DNA from: Enterococcus sp. CSURQ0835
GTDB taxonomy: Bacteria > Bacillota > Bacilli > Lactobacillales > Enterococcaceae
NCBI RefSeq assembly: GCF_902706605.1
Contig: NZ_CACSLH010000003.1
Span: 1-64,000 of the forward strand
Direction: 5' to 3'
DNA length: 64,000 nt
This document shows positions 23,920 through 33,699 of this stretch, in pieces. How positions within the stretch are numbered: the stretch's first letter is position 1; the number at the start of each line of letters is the position of its first letter. The notes under the pieces were generated by a model. That model was not told the DNA's origin. It made no database searches and saw only the letters and a list, made by a program, of their open reading frames with translations. The translations under genes were made by a program, and so were the position numbers.

Positions 23920-25365
23920 CTAATTTTGATACGCTTTTGGTAATTTAAATTTCCCGGCAGTTTCAAAGAGCTCTCCGATCGTAAACAACAGATCTTCTCG
24001 GCCTTTCGCTGCCATGAATTGAATCCCTAATGGTAAGTGTTCTTTTGTCACATAAGTCGGTAAGCTGATTGCCGGTTGTCCCGTTAAATTAGCTAACTGC
24101 GTATAAGGCGTCAAGGTCAAACTTTTTTCAAACATCGCGTAAATCAAGTCTTCACAAGCCGCCGCTGAAAGTTCTTCGGCACGAGTTAGTTGCTGTCGAA
24201 TCGAATCACTTTGCAAATCAGTCGCAAGCTTAGGAGCTGGAAAAGCAGTCGTTGGACTCAAAAAAAGATCAAACTCGTTAAATAATTCTTCCATTACAAA
24301 AGCCGCTTGATCCCATTTTTGCAAAGCTATACTGTACTCGGCCGCTGAAAGTTTTAAGCCCGACTGATAAATGCCCCAGCTCATCAATTCCATGTCTGAT
24401 TTGGTAACAGTTCGTTGTAAATTAGTTTGAATAGTTTGAAACATCGCCGCAGTTTCCGCACCATTCATCTGATAATAACTACCGATCAACGATTTACCAT
24501 CTAACGGATAGTGGATCTCTTTTACCGTATGGCCAGCTGCCGCTAAAAAATCAACAGCTTCATTTACGGCAGCGACTGCTGCAGCAGAAACTTTTGTCCC
24601 AACTGGTGATGTCAGACAGACCGCAATTTTTAACGGCCGACTCATAACTTCAGGCGCTTGCCATTCCACTTTTGGCGCTTGGTAAGGAGCCGCCGGATGT
24701 TGTCCTCTAAGTGCATAAAATAAAGTTTTTGTATCGCGCATAGAAACCGTCAACGCAAAATTGATCGCAGCACCTTGCCAATCACGCCAACCATCAGGGC
24801 CGGTGGGAATCGTACCCCGAGTCGGCTTCAATCCGATCAGACCACAAAACGAAGCTGGGATTCGAATCGAGCCGCCACCATCACTAGCTCCGGCAATGGG
24901 GAAAATCCCTGCCGCCACACTAGCTGCCGCGCCACCGCTAGAACCACCAGGAGAATAGTCAAGGTTCCACGGATTTCGTGTAGCCCCGTAAAGTACAGGA
25001 TCGGTCACATTTTTAAACCCAAATTCCGGCGCGTTCGTTTGACCAAACGGTGTCAAGCCACTTTTTTCTAAAGCCCTTACAAAATGATTGGTCACGGTTG
25101 CACGTTGTTCTTTAAACAATCGGGAGCTAGAGGTTGCTAACCAGCCCGCTTTGTTTTGGCCTAATATTTTTAACGGAATCGGCAACCCGGCAAAAAGTTC
25201 GGACTGTTGTGGCTGAACGTCAGTTGCAGTTGGTGTTTGTTCCAAGGTTACGAAAGCATTTAACACTTGTTGGTCTTGTATTTTTTGTTTCATTAGCGCT
25301 ATTAATTCTGATTGTTGCAGCTTTTTATTCTTCAACAAGTCGGCATAATAAAGCCCGTCTTTCAT
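23920..25365 (-). CDS. amidase signature-family hydrolase
   Basis: A 481-residue amidase-signature enzyme. The central Gly/Ser-rich region has SPGGSSGGAAASVAAG (the catalytic Ser follows in GGSIRIPASFCGL) and GLKPTRG. The catalytic Lys is expected in PIPLKILGQNK (about 70). These cytosolic enzymes hydrolyse carboxamides to acid and ammonia. As the first gene of an operon with an amino-acid-type importer, it may process an imported amide or peptide-like compound. It could be misnamed as GatA, but no gatB or gatC is adjacent. The ATG follows AAGGAGGGG. Confidence 0.88.
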   Translation of the reverse strand: MKDGLYYADLLKNKKLQQSELIALMKQKIQDQQVLNAFVTLEQTPTATDVQPQQSELFAGLPIPLKILGQNKAGWLATSSSRLFKEQRATVTNHFVRALEKSGLTPFGQTNAPEFGFKNVTDPVLYGATRNPWNLDYSPGGSSGGAAASVAAGIFPIAGASDGGGSIRIPASFCGLIGLKPTRGTIPTGPDGWRDWQGAAINFALTVSMRDTKTLFYALRGQHPAAPYQAPKVEWQAPEVMSRPLKIAVCLTSPVGTKVSAAAVAAVNEAVDFLAAAGHTVKEIHYPLDGKSLIGSYYQMNGAETAAMFQTIQTNLQRTVTKSDMELMSWGIYQSGLKLSAAEYSIALQKWDQAAFVMEELFNEFDLFLSPTTAFPAPKLATDLQSDSIRQQLTRAEELSAAACEDLIYAMFEKSLTLTPYTQLANLTGQPAISLPTYVTKEHLPLGIQFMAAKGREDLLFTIGELFETAGKFKLPKAYQN

Positions 25366-25720
25366 ATCCGCCCCTCCTTAAATTTTCTTCTCTGTATTAT
25401 TACCACATCTTACAAAATATAACAACTGTTAATAGTTGATTCATTTATTTTATTTTTTAAAATCGCGCGATTCTAAGACTGCTAGCGTTAGCGTTTGGCT
25501 ATATTAAATTTTCAGCTGATCAAAAAGATACAGTTTTCTAACTTTGTTACACTCTGGATAAATTTCTTAAAATGTGAATGCTGTGACTCGCACCTGGTCC
25601 TCAGTGCTAAAAAAATACAGCCACTAAACTGGGCTGTATTGATCCGTTTATTTGTGAGTTCTTTGGCATTCCTTGAAGGAAAATTGGTAAAGTAAAAGCT
25701 GGTTGTTTAGTAGGTACATT
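25366..25720. other. intergenic region between the leu operon and the amidase operon
   Basis: No gene seen. It contains the leu operon terminator and a 12-bp perfect palindrome AATCGCGCGATT (25461-25472) about 100 bases before the amidase start, which could be an operator. Short ORFs here are not convincing. Confidence 0.5.
25608..25640 (-). terminator. terminator of the leuABCD operon
   Basis: On the minus strand, AATACAGCC pairs with GGCTGTATT, followed by seven T. Confidence 0.8.
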
Positions 25721-26311
25721 TTATTTTAAATACGCCGGAATTCGTTGTTTTTCAAAAGCTGTGATTTTTGCTTCGTCTTTTAAAGTGAGTGCAATATCAT
25801 CCAGTCCGTAAATCAGTTTCTTTTTCCAAGTAGCATCAATGTCAAATGAAAAAATTTTCTCTTTCGCTTTAATCAATTGATTAGGTAAATCGATCAAAAT
25901 CGTCGTCTTTGACGGTAGTTCAGCTAAATACTGCCGTTCTTTTTTAGGTAAACGAATCGGCAATAATCCATTTTTCGTTGCATTCATATAAAAAATATCA
26001 CTAAAGCTACCAGCGATTACGGCTTTGAATCCATAATCCGCCAACGCCCAAGCTGCGTGTTCTCGCGAAGAGCCTGAACCAAAGTTATCACCGGAAATCA
26101 AAATCGATGCGCCTGCGTACTCTGGCCGATTTAAAATAAAATCAGGATTCAAACTACGATCAGTCAAGTAGCGCCATTCATCAAATAAAAATTCACCAAA
26201 GCCGGTTTTTTCGACTCGTTTCAAGTAGCCTTTCGGAATGATTTGATCAGTATCAATATTATCATTTAACAAGGGGACACTTTGCCCCCGATGTTTTTTA
26301 AATGTCTCCAT
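25721..26311 (-). CDS. leuD: 3-isopropylmalate dehydratase small subunit
   Basis: A 196-residue swivel-domain subunit of isopropylmalate isomerase, usual length. It shows [14 protein letters not shown] near the N-terminus and the conserved [21 protein letters not shown]. With LeuC it converts 2-isopropylmalate to 3-isopropylmalate in leucine synthesis. Its ATG overlaps the leuC stop by one base (TAATG), giving translational coupling. It is the last gene of leuABCD and is followed by a terminator. Confidence 0.96.
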   Translation of the reverse strand: METFKKHRGQSVPLLNDNIDTDQIIPKGYLKRVEKTGFGEFLFDEWRYLTDRSLNPDFILNRPEYAGASILISGDNFGSGSSREHAAWALADYGFKAVIAGSFSDIFYMNATKNGLLPIRLPKKERQYLAELPSKTTILIDLPNQLIKAKEKIFSFDIDATWKKKLIYGLDDIALTLKDEAKITAFEKQRIPAYLK

Positions 26312-27705
26312 TAGTTCGCCTCCACTTCAGTTTGTTTCACTATCGTTCTCACATCAACAAAATGACCATGTAATGCCGCCGCTGCAGCCATCGCAGGACT
26401 ACACAGATGTGTCCGAGCATGTTGACCTTGTCTTCCTTCAAAATTACGATTAGAAGTTGATGCACAATGAACAGATTCAGGTACGCGATCAGGATTCATC
26501 CCTAAACACATCGAACAGCCTGGTTCCCGCCATTCAAATCCAGCTGCTTTAAAAATCTGATCCAGCCCCAGCTCTTCTGCTGCCAGTTTAACCGGACGTG
26601 AGCCAGGTACGACTAATCCAGTGACCCCTGGCGCAATGTGTTTACCTTGAATAATCGCCGCCGCTTCTTGCAAATCAGAAAGCCGACCATTCGTACAAGA
26701 ACCAATAAAAACATATTGGATCGGGATATCTGCTGGCTGATCCCCCGGTGCTAAATCCATATAACGGTAAGCTCGCTCATCATTCAAGTCACGAATAGCG
26801 GGAAATTTTTCCGTGAACGCGACGCCCATTCCTGGATTAGTTCCCCAAGTCACATAAGGCGCCAAAGTTGTAACGTCTAATTCGATGACGCGATCAAAGG
26901 TTGCATCAGAATCTGTTTTTAATGTCTGCCAATCAGCAGCCGCTTCCGCAAAATCTGTCGGTGCATATTCGCGGCCTTTTACATAAGCAACCGTTTTTTC
27001 ATCTGGTGCGATCAATCCCATTTTCGCGCCGCCTTCAATTGCCATGTTGCAAATAGTCATCCGTTCTTCCATTGATAACGCAGTGACCACATCACCATAA
27101 AATTCTAGTGCATAGCCGACTCCAAAATCGACTCCGTTTTGAGCGATCAACGCTAAAATGATATCTTTCGCGTACACTCCGTGCGGCAACTTTCCGCGAA
27201 TATGAATCCCCATCCGCTTCGGTTTTGTCTGCCACAGTGTTTGAGTCGCAAAAACATGTTCCACTTCGCTAGTCCCGATGCCAAAAGCTAACGCGCCAAA
27301 CGCCCCGTGAGTAGCTGTGTGGGAATCTCCGCAGACGATCGTTTTTCCTGGTTGCGTCAATCCTGTTTCTGGCCCAACCATGTGCACGATTCCTTGTCGT
27401 TTGCTACCATTTTTGCATAAAGTGACATTGAATTCTTCACAATTTTCCTGTAACGTATCGATTTGATTTTTAGCGATCTGGTCATGAATCGTATGAATAT
27501 CTTTAGTTGGGATGTTGTGATCCAGCGTCGCAAATGTCTTATCCGGACGGCGCAACATTCGTCCCGCTTCACGAATCCCTGCAAAGGCTTGCGGCGAGGT
27601 CACTTCATGGATCAAATGTAGATCAATATACAGTAATTGTGGTGTGCCTTCTGCTCCTATAATGACATGACGCTCCCATAATTTATCAAATAATGTTTTT
27701 CCCAT
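26311..27705 (-). CDS. leuC: 3-isopropylmalate dehydratase large subunit
   Basis: A 464-residue aconitase-superfamily subunit carrying the [4Fe-4S] cluster. It begins [15 protein letters not shown] as usual. Cluster Cys lie in [13 protein letters not shown] and [13 protein letters not shown], with the substrate segment [20 protein letters not shown]. It overlaps the end of leuB by about 20 bases. An ATG nine bases earlier is possible, but the family consensus starts here. It works with LeuD. Confidence 0.96.
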   Translation of the reverse strand: MGKTLFDKLWERHVIIGAEGTPQLLYIDLHLIHEVTSPQAFAGIREAGRMLRRPDKTFATLDHNIPTKDIHTIHDQIAKNQIDTLQENCEEFNVTLCKNGSKRQGIVHMVGPETGLTQPGKTIVCGDSHTATHGAFGALAFGIGTSEVEHVFATQTLWQTKPKRMGIHIRGKLPHGVYAKDIILALIAQNGVDFGVGYALEFYGDVVTALSMEERMTICNMAIEGGAKMGLIAPDEKTVAYVKGREYAPTDFAEAAADWQTLKTDSDATFDRVIELDVTTLAPYVTWGTNPGMGVAFTEKFPAIRDLNDERAYRYMDLAPGDQPADIPIQYVFIGSCTNGRLSDLQEAAAIIQGKHIAPGVTGLVVPGSRPVKLAAEELGLDQIFKAAGFEWREPGCSMCLGMNPDRVPESVHCASTSNRNFEGRQGQHARTHLCSPAMAAAAALHGHFVDVRTIVKQTEVEAN

Positions 27706-28759
27706 CTGCTTCATCTTCTTTCAATTGTTTGATGACGGCTGCTGTAAATTCAGTTGTTTTAGCGGTTCCGCCTAGGTCTTTTGTCAGCACACCGTTTCCT
27801 AATACTTCATCACACGCTTGCTCGATTTTTTCAGCTGACGTTATCAACCCAAAGGATTCTTTTAACATCATCGTTACTGAGTAAATCATCGATAAAGGAT
27901 TTGCTGTATCAGTTCCTGCAATATCTGGTGCTGAACCGTGGATTGGCTCATAAAGTGATGGCCCGTTGATACTGTGACTACCGCTGGCTAACAAGCCTAA
28001 TGAACCTGGCAAAACCGAAGCTTCATCGCTTAAAATATCACCAAAGAGATTTTCCGTTACAATCACATCAAATTCTTCTGGCTGAGCAATGATTTTCATA
28101 GCAGCTGAATCGACGTATTGATGTTGTAACGTACAGTCTGGATAATCTTCCGCCACTTCTTCTGCGAGCTGTCGCCAAAGTTTGCTGGTAGCTAAAACAT
28201 TTGCTTTATCAACGGAAGTCACTTTTTTCTTGCGAGTCCGAGCGATCTCAAAAGCTTTTTTTAAAATCCGTTTGATTTCATCTGCTTGGTACGTATTCGT
28301 ATCTAAAGCAGAGGTCTCCGTTCGTTCTCGTGGGGTTCCAAAATAAATCCCGCTAGTCAATTCTCGTACTACGATAAAGTCAGCTTTTTCTGCGATTTCC
28401 GCTTTTAAAGGGGAAAGTTTGCTTAGTGCAGGAGTTACTTTGATCGGTCGTAAGTTGGCAAACAACTGTAACGCCTGACGCAATGCTAGTAACCCCATCT
28501 CCGGCGTCCTTTTAGCTTGTTCCCAATTAGGTCCGCCGATCGCAGCTAATAAAATCGCGTCAGCCGTTTGACAAGCCGACAAGGTAGCTGGTGGCAAAGG
28601 ATCAACAAAATGATCGATCGCGATTCCACCGAAGTCAGCAGTGGTGATTTCAAAGGACAGTTGATCTAGTTCACTGATCGTTTGTAATACCGCAAGTCCA
28701 GCTGCCATAATTTCTGGTCCGATCCCATCTCCGGCTAAAACTGTGATTTTTTTTGTCAT
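27686..28759 (-). CDS. leuB: 3-isopropylmalate dehydrogenase
   Basis: A 357-residue NAD-dependent beta-decarboxylating dehydrogenase that oxidises 3-isopropylmalate to 2-oxoisocaproate. Visible are [10 protein letters not shown], the substrate Arg region [39 protein letters not shown] and the NAD-binding [20 protein letters not shown]. It lies three bases after leuA and overlaps leuC, consistent with one transcript. Confidence 0.96.
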   Translation of the reverse strand: MTKKITVLAGDGIGPEIMAAGLAVLQTISELDQLSFEITTADFGGIAIDHFVDPLPPATLSACQTADAILLAAIGGPNWEQAKRTPEMGLLALRQALQLFANLRPIKVTPALSKLSPLKAEIAEKADFIVVRELTSGIYFGTPRERTETSALDTNTYQADEIKRILKKAFEIARTRKKKVTSVDKANVLATSKLWRQLAEEVAEDYPDCTLQHQYVDSAAMKIIAQPEEFDVIVTENLFGDILSDEASVLPGSLGLLASGSHSINGPSLYEPIHGSAPDIAGTDTANPLSMIYSVTMMLKESFGLITSAEKIEQACDEVLGNGVLTKDLGGTAKTTEFTAAVIKQLKEDEADGKNII

Positions 28760-28762
28760 GAT

Positions 28763-30289
28763 TTATGCTCCGATCTGCTTGAATTTTTCACTAGCTTCGA
28801 CATACGCTTTCGCTGATGCTTCCAAGACATCAAAATCGATTCCAATACCATAAACAGTTTGTTGGGTTGCCGGATTTTTCAGTGCAACATGGACTTCCGC
28901 TTGAGCATCTTCTCCACTAGTCAACGCTTGGATTTCATATTGCGTCAAGACCGGTTGCTGTTCAAAAATAAGATCGATCGAATTGTAAATGGCTTGAATA
29001 CTGCCCGACCCGATCGCAGATGCCGTTTTTGTTTCACTAGTCTCACCTGCTGCTGGCTGGATCGAGACGATCGCGCCTTGAAACCCATGAGATGCATATT
29101 GCAATTGAACCGTTTTAAGACAGGCTACCGCTTCTGCTTTTCGCGTTTGGTCGGTTACTAACGCAATCAAATCAGTATTATCGATTTGTTTTTTCTTATC
29201 AGCCAACACTTTGAATTTCTTAAATGCCAAATTCAGTTCTTCTGCCGTCAAGGTATAACCTAGCTCAACCAAGCGGGCATTAAAAGCATGACGGCCAGAT
29301 AATTTTCCTAGCGGTAGCGAGCTTTGTTCTACTCCGACAAGTGCCGGTGTGATGATCTCGTAAGTTTCCGGATTTTTCAAAAAGCCATCTTGGTGAATAC
29401 CCGATTCGTGTGCGTAAGCATTTCCCCCGATCACTGCTTTATTTTTTGGAATCGACATTCCAGAAAGCCGCGCGATCAAGTCACTCGTTCGTTTCGTTTC
29501 TTTCAAGTTGATGTTGGTTTCGCATTGATAAAAGTCTTTCCGGATATGCAGTGCAATGGCAACTTCTTCCAAAGCGGTATTCCCTGCTCGCTCGCCAATC
29601 CCATTTACCGTTCCTTCTACTCGACTGGCACCATTTTCAATCGCGGCCAATGCATTGGCTGTTGCCATTCCCAAATCGTCATGACAATGAGAAGAAAAGA
29701 TGATCTCTTGTTCACTTTGGATATTTTCCAGCAAATATTTAAAGATCGAACCAAATTCAGTGGGATTAGAATAGCCGACTGTATCAGGAATGTTGATGAT
29801 CGTCGCTCCAGCATCGATCGCAGTTTGAACAGCTTGTAATAAAAACTCGCGTTCCGTCCGGGAAGCATCTTCTGGTGAAAATTGGACTTTTTCAAACCGC
29901 TCGCGAGCATAACTGACATGCGTTTTGATCGACGCCAAAACTTCAGCTGGTGTCATCTTCAATTTATCTTTCAGGTGAACTTCACTCGTTGCGATAAAAA
30001 CATGGATCTGAGGAAAGTTTGCGCCTTTCAAAGCCTCATAAACTCGATCGATATCTTTTTTCTGACAGCGGGCAAGCCCGGCAACGGTCATCTGATCCAC
30101 TGCTTCCCCAATAGCTTTTACTGCTGCAAAGTCCCCCGGCGAGGCGATGGGGAAACCGGCTTCGATCGTATCGACGCCCCATTTTTCTAATTGTTTGGCA
30201 ATTTGAATTTTTTCTTTTGGATTAAAATTGACTCCTGGTGTTTGTTCGCCATCTCTTAGACTTGTATCGAAAAATTGAATTTTACGCAT
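28763..30289 (-). CDS. leuA: 2-isopropylmalate synthase
   Basis: A 508-residue enzyme condensing acetyl-CoA with 2-oxoisovalerate, the first committed step to leucine. The HMGL-like TIM barrel has [16 protein letters not shown], the metal ligands in [13 protein letters not shown], and [16 protein letters not shown]. The C-terminal regulatory domain (about 390-508), which mediates leucine feedback inhibition, is complete ([15 protein letters not shown]). It is the first structural gene after the Leu leader peptide and attenuator. The substrate 2-oxoisovalerate comes from IlvD, encoded about 1.4 kb upstream in a separate unit. Confidence 0.96.
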   Translation of the reverse strand: MRKIQFFDTSLRDGEQTPGVNFNPKEKIQIAKQLEKWGVDTIEAGFPIASPGDFAAVKAIGEAVDQMTVAGLARCQKKDIDRVYEALKGANFPQIHVFIATSEVHLKDKLKMTPAEVLASIKTHVSYARERFEKVQFSPEDASRTEREFLLQAVQTAIDAGATIINIPDTVGYSNPTEFGSIFKYLLENIQSEQEIIFSSHCHDDLGMATANALAAIENGASRVEGTVNGIGERAGNTALEEVAIALHIRKDFYQCETNINLKETKRTSDLIARLSGMSIPKNKAVIGGNAYAHESGIHQDGFLKNPETYEIITPALVGVEQSSLPLGKLSGRHAFNARLVELGYTLTAEELNLAFKKFKVLADKKKQIDNTDLIALVTDQTRKAEAVACLKTVQLQYASHGFQGAIVSIQPAAGETSETKTASAIGSGSIQAIYNSIDLIFEQQPVLTQYEIQALTSGEDAQAEVHVALKNPATQQTVYGIGIDFDVLEASAKAYVEASEKFKQIGA

Positions 30290-30342
30290 CTTATTTCCTC
30301 CTCAAAAGTTGATCAGTCATTTGAACACTTGAATTTAGCAAT

Positions 30343-30382
30343 AAAAAAAGCACCCCACGAAGTTATCTACTTCATGCAATGC
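30343..30382 (-). terminator. attenuator terminator of the leu operon
   Basis: On the minus strand, GCATTGCATGAAGT pairs (with G-U pairs) with ACTTCGTGGGGTGC, followed by seven T, between the leader peptide and leuA. A second hairpin, GGTCCCGGATTATTTT with AAAATAATAGGGGCC (30388-30424), lies between leader stop and terminator and is the probable switch element. Confidence 0.75.
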
Positions 30383-30424
30383 GAATAGGCCCCTATTATT
30401 TTCTGACGAAAAATAATCCGGGAC

Positions 30425-30469
30425 CTACGATAATAATAATAAGTTTTGAAAGTTTTTGTTTTTTCTCAT
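30425..30469 (-). CDS. leuL: leu operon leader peptide with four Leu codons
   Basis: A 14-residue ORF reads MRKNKNFQNLLLLS: four consecutive TTA leucine codons right before the stop, preceded by a GGAG ribosome site eight bases from the ATG. It lies between a strong promoter and the attenuator upstream of leuA. This is the classic layout of ribosome-mediated attenuation: low charged tRNA-Leu stalls the ribosome on the TTA run and lets transcription continue into leuABCD. TTA being also a common codon in this genome does not explain four in a row in such a short, well-initiated ORF. Confidence 0.85.
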   Translation of the reverse strand: MRKNKNFQNLLLLS

Positions 30470-30500
30470 AACAAACACTCCGTTTTATTAGATTTATGTA

Positions 30501-30529
30501 ATCATAGGCGTTTTAAAATTAAATGTCAA
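30501..30529 (-). promoter_or_regulatory. leu operon promoter
   Basis: TTGACA, 17-base spacer, TATGAT, about 35 bases upstream of the leader peptide. Confidence 0.8.
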
Positions 30530-30539
30530 GGGTATTTCG

Positions 30540-30554
30540 AATTTTCTGAATTTT
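30540..30554. promoter_or_regulatory. CodY-box-like site before the leu promoter
   Basis: AATTTTCTGAATTTT differs from the CodY consensus AATTTTCWGAAAATT at two positions and lies ten bases upstream of the -35. Confidence 0.6.
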
Positions 30555-30567
30555 TATGTTGAATAAC

Positions 30568-30621
30568 AAAAGATAATCAAGCAGCCTCGTAGTCACTCCT
30601 TTTTTGCTTGATTATCTTTTT
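30568..30621. terminator. terminator of the ilvD/BASS operon (bidirectional form)
   Basis: AAAGATAATCAAGCA and TGCTTGATTATCTTT form a 15-bp stem with A and T flanks. It lies after the BASS transporter gene. Confidence 0.75.
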
Positions 30622-30633
30622 GATTAATAGGAT

Positions 30634-31611
30634 TTAAACGACTGCTTTTTCAACGATTTCTTCTATTTCTGTCGGTGCTTCCTGCAAGGTTCGATTACGC
30701 CACCAAGAAGAGAGGATCGAACCGGAGATATTATGCCAAATCGAAAAGATCGTCGATGCGATTGCCGCCTGCGGAACGAAAAATTTCATGGCTAAAGTAG
30801 CGCCTAAAGCCGAATCTTGCATGCCGACTTCAAACGTGATCGCCTTTTGCTGGGGTTTATTCAAATGCATGACTTTAGCAAAGGCATAGCCTAACGTGTA
30901 GCCTAACAAGTTATGCAACATAACAACTGGTACGATCAGTAATGTTTCCACATTCGTAAATTGGGAATGGTTAGCCGAAAATACTGCTACAATGATCAGC
31001 AAGATCGCAACTTGTGAGATCAAAGGCGTCACATGATTGATCCGATCAACTTTATGACCAAAGATCGTATGCACGATCACTCCTAAAATGATTGGTATTA
31101 AGACGATTTTCATTGTATTTAAAAACATTTGGCTCGTAGGAACATCGACGTACTTACCTGCTAATGTCGAGACTAACAATGGAATCATCACAGGTGCCAA
31201 CAAGGTTGATAGAAAGCCAATCGATACATCTAGCGCTACATCTCCACCAGCTAAATAAGCCATTACATTAGAAGAAGTACCAGAAGGACAAGAACCAACT
31301 AAGATAACACCTACTGCTGCTGGACCACTTAAATGGAATAAATGAACTAAAAGGAAAGCTAAACCTGGCATAATGACATAGTGGGTGACAGTGCCTAAGA
31401 TGACTGGGACCGGATTTTTTCCGATTCGCTTGAAGTCGTCTACTCGTAAACTAAGCCCCATCCCAAATAGGACGATCATCAATAAATAGGACGTAAACGG
31501 TGCAATCCCAAGACCTGGCTGGGGTACAAAATAAGCAAAACCCGCTAGTAAAATGACTAATACCGTAAAATATTTGGAGACAAAGCGACTCATAGTTTCT
31601 AGTACTTTCAT
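30634..31611 (-). CDS. BASS-family (bile acid:sodium symporter-like) transporter
   Basis: A 325-residue membrane protein with about nine or ten helices, in the BASS/NTCP fold: LLMIVLFGMGLSL, GSCPSGTSSNVMAYLAGGDV (crossover region) and EVGMQDSALGATLA, the second crossover motif. Bacterial members move organic acids such as ketopantoate/pantoate (PanS), 2-oxo acids or bile acids with Na+. It lies 30 bases after ilvD in the same transcript and so should respond to Ile/Leu/Val supply. A role in moving a branched-chain 2-oxo acid or pantoate precursor is inferred from context only. Confidence 0.85.
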   Translation of the reverse strand: MKVLETMSRFVSKYFTVLVILLAGFAYFVPQPGLGIAPFTSYLLMIVLFGMGLSLRVDDFKRIGKNPVPVILGTVTHYVIMPGLAFLLVHLFHLSGPAAVGVILVGSCPSGTSSNVMAYLAGGDVALDVSIGFLSTLLAPVMIPLLVSTLAGKYVDVPTSQMFLNTMKIVLIPIILGVIVHTIFGHKVDRINHVTPLISQVAILLIIVAVFSANHSQFTNVETLLIVPVVMLHNLLGYTLGYAFAKVMHLNKPQQKAITFEVGMQDSALGATLAMKFFVPQAAIASTIFSIWHNISGSILSSWWRNRTLQEAPTEIEEIVEKAVV

Positions 31612-31641
31612 TAACTTTCCTTCTCTCTTTTTAATTTAAAT

Positions 31642-33321
31642 TTATTCCGGCAACTGCATCACACCTCCTGTATTTGCCGATGTAACTAAAGCAGTATATC
31701 GAGCTAACCAGCCACTTTTCACTTTAGATCGAAACTTCGGTAAAGTGGCTTGCCGTGCAGCTAATTCTTCTGCCGCGACATTTAACTGTAAGGAACGATT
31801 AGTCAAATCAATCATGATTTCATCATCATCTTTAACAAGCGCTAAAGGTCCACCGGCAGCTGCTTCTGGTGAGATATGACCGACTGCGATTCCGCGCGTC
31901 GCACCAGAAAAACGACCATCTGTTATTAAGGCAACATCTTTTCCTAACCCACGTCCAACGATACTAGAAGTTGGGGCTAACATTTCTGGCATACCAGGAC
32001 CGCCTTTTGGTCCTTCGTAACGAATGACAACGACATGTCCCGGTTGAACCGTATGATCATCGATGGCTGCTACCGCTTCATCATGAGAATTGAAACAAAT
32101 TGCCTTACCAATAAAGACTTTGACAGTCGGATCAACTCCGCCAACTTTGATGACTCCGCCAGCTGGTGCTAAGTTACCGTATAAAACGGATAAGCCGCCA
32201 ACGATGCTATATGGATTTTCTTTTGAGTGAATCACATCAAAATTATTGATCTTTGCTTTTGCTACATTTTCTCGTAAAGTTTTCCCGGTCACGGTTATCC
32301 GATCGGGATGTAGCACATCTTCTAAATCGATCAATTCTTTCATGATCGCTGGAACCCCACCTGCTTTCTGAACATCATGCATAGAATAAGCAGAAGAAGG
32401 TGCGACTTTTGAGATATAGGGAACTTTTTCTGCAATTTGGTTGATCCGTTTTAAGTCATACTCGATCCCGGCTTCATTTGCGATCGCTAACGTGTGTAAG
32501 ACTGTATTCGTAGAACCGCCCATCGCCATATCTAGGGCAAAGGCATCGTCAATCGCTTCTTTAGTGACGATATCTCGTGGCTTGATCTGTTTTTTAACTA
32601 GTTCCATTAATTTAAATGCTGATTGGCGAACTAATTCCCGGCGTTCTTCCGAGACCGCTAATGTCGTCCCGTTGTAAGGTAAAGCCAAACCTAAAACTTC
32701 CAGTAAACAATTCATTGAATTTGCGGTAAACATCCCCGCACAAGATCCACAAGTCGGACAAGCATTTTGTTCCATAAATCGAAATTCTTCTGGGGTCATC
32801 TGCCCCTCTTTAAAAGCACCAACGGCTTCAAACATAGAAGACAGGGTCGTTTGATGCCCTCGTGGATCAACTCCCGCTTTCATCGGCCCGCCAGAACAAA
32901 AAATCGCTGGAACATTTGTCCGCATAGCTGCCATCAGCATGCCAGGAGTGATTTTGTCACAGTTAGGAATGTAAAAAACACCGTCAAACCAATGAGCATT
33001 GATCACTGTTTCAGCTGAGTCAGCGATCAATTCACGACTAGGCAACGAGTAGCGCATCCCGATATGTCCCATCGCAATCCCGTCATCTACTCCGATCGTA
33101 TTGAATTCAAAAGGAATCCCACCAGCTTCTTTGATCGCTTCTTTAGCCACATCAGCTAACTCCCGTAAATGCACATGACCTGGAACGATATCGATATAAG
33201 AATTACAAATAGCAATAAATGGTTTTTCCATATCATGATGATTTTTGACTTGGCCTGTCGCATAGAGCAAACTTCTTGCTGGCGCGGCATCGATTCCTTT
33301 TTTGATTTGATCACTTCTCAT
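31642..33321 (-). CDS. ilvD: dihydroxy-acid dehydratase
   Basis: A 559-residue Fe-S dehydratase that makes 2-oxoisovalerate and 3-methyl-2-oxopentanoate for valine, leucine and isoleucine. Cluster Cys are seen in [19 protein letters not shown] and [39 protein letters not shown] is at the C-terminal domain. The ATG is six bases from GAGGTG; an upstream GTG is less likely. It follows an Ile-Leu-Val leader peptide and attenuator. The other ilv genes (ilvBNC, ilvA) are not in this window. Confidence 0.96.
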   Translation of the reverse strand: MRSDQIKKGIDAAPARSLLYATGQVKNHHDMEKPFIAICNSYIDIVPGHVHLRELADVAKEAIKEAGGIPFEFNTIGVDDGIAMGHIGMRYSLPSRELIADSAETVINAHWFDGVFYIPNCDKITPGMLMAAMRTNVPAIFCSGGPMKAGVDPRGHQTTLSSMFEAVGAFKEGQMTPEEFRFMEQNACPTCGSCAGMFTANSMNCLLEVLGLALPYNGTTLAVSEERRELVRQSAFKLMELVKKQIKPRDIVTKEAIDDAFALDMAMGGSTNTVLHTLAIANEAGIEYDLKRINQIAEKVPYISKVAPSSAYSMHDVQKAGGVPAIMKELIDLEDVLHPDRITVTGKTLRENVAKAKINNFDVIHSKENPYSIVGGLSVLYGNLAPAGGVIKVGGVDPTVKVFIGKAICFNSHDEAVAAIDDHTVQPGHVVVIRYEGPKGGPGMPEMLAPTSSIVGRGLGKDVALITDGRFSGATRGIAVGHISPEAAAGGPLALVKDDDEIMIDLTNRSLQLNVAAEELAARQATLPKFRSKVKSGWLARYTALVTSANTGGVMQLPE

Positions 33322-33356
33322 ACATTGCACCTCATTTTTCCACTTCCAACTAATTG

Positions 33357-33403
33357 AAAAAGCATCCCACTCAATTTGAATGGGATGCTTTCACGTCCCA
33401 TTC
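33357..33403 (-). terminator. attenuator of ilvD: terminator and competing antiterminator
   Basis: On the minus strand, GCATCCCATTC pairs with GAGTGGGATGC and is followed by TTTTT (33357-33388). Just upstream, GAATGGGA (33396-33403) can instead pair with TCCCATTC of the first arm. The two folds exclude each other, the signature of an attenuator. Confidence 0.82.
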
Positions 33404-33441
33404 AATAACAAACAGGAGTTCAACGATATGTTTCATTCGTT

Positions 33442-33495
33442 CTAAGTCCTTGATTTAATAATTAAAATGACGACTAAATTTTGTTTTGTTTGCAT
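33442..33495 (-). CDS. ilvD leader peptide rich in Leu, Val and Ile
   Basis: A 17-residue ORF reads MQTKQNLVVILIIKSRT, with seven consecutive branched-chain residues (LVVILII) and an AAAGGAG site eight bases from its ATG. It lies between the ilvD promoter and the attenuator. Such a codon run lets the ribosome sense shortage of charged Leu, Val or Ile tRNA, as in the ilv leaders of enterobacteria and some Firmicutes or Actinobacteria. The peptide itself needs no function. Confidence 0.85.
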   Translation of the reverse strand: MQTKQNLVVILIIKSRT

Positions 33496-33545
33496 GAGAA
33501 GCGCTCCTTTTGATTAGAGTAAAATGTGAAATTTATTTTTTTCTA

Positions 33546-33574
33546 ACTTTAATCCTCTGATGACCACCTGTCAA
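33546..33574 (-). promoter_or_regulatory. ilvD promoter
   Basis: TTGACA, 17-base spacer, TAAAGT, about 50 bases before the leader peptide. Confidence 0.7.
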
Positions 33575-33586
33575 CCTATTTTTGCA

Positions 33587-33601
33587 AATTTTCTGAACTT
33601 A
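33587..33601. promoter_or_regulatory. CodY-box-like site before the ilvD promoter
   Basis: AATTTTCTGAACTTA, three differences from the CodY consensus, 12 bases upstream of the -35. Position matches the site at the leu promoter. Confidence 0.5.
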
Positions 33602-33699
33602 ATCCCCCTCTAAAAAAATTAAAGCTAAATGATAATCAAATGGAAACTTGACAAATAAATTCTAAGTGTTATGATTCAAAACAACTTCATAAATTATCC

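Noticed and set aside
24761-25071. Plus-strand ORFs inside the amidase gene
   Set aside because: Antisense shadows of a clear amidase; repetitive Ala/Pro translation.
27357-27584. ORF within leuC in another frame, and similar ones in leuA
   Set aside because: They overlap strongly conserved enzyme genes entirely and have no signals of their own.
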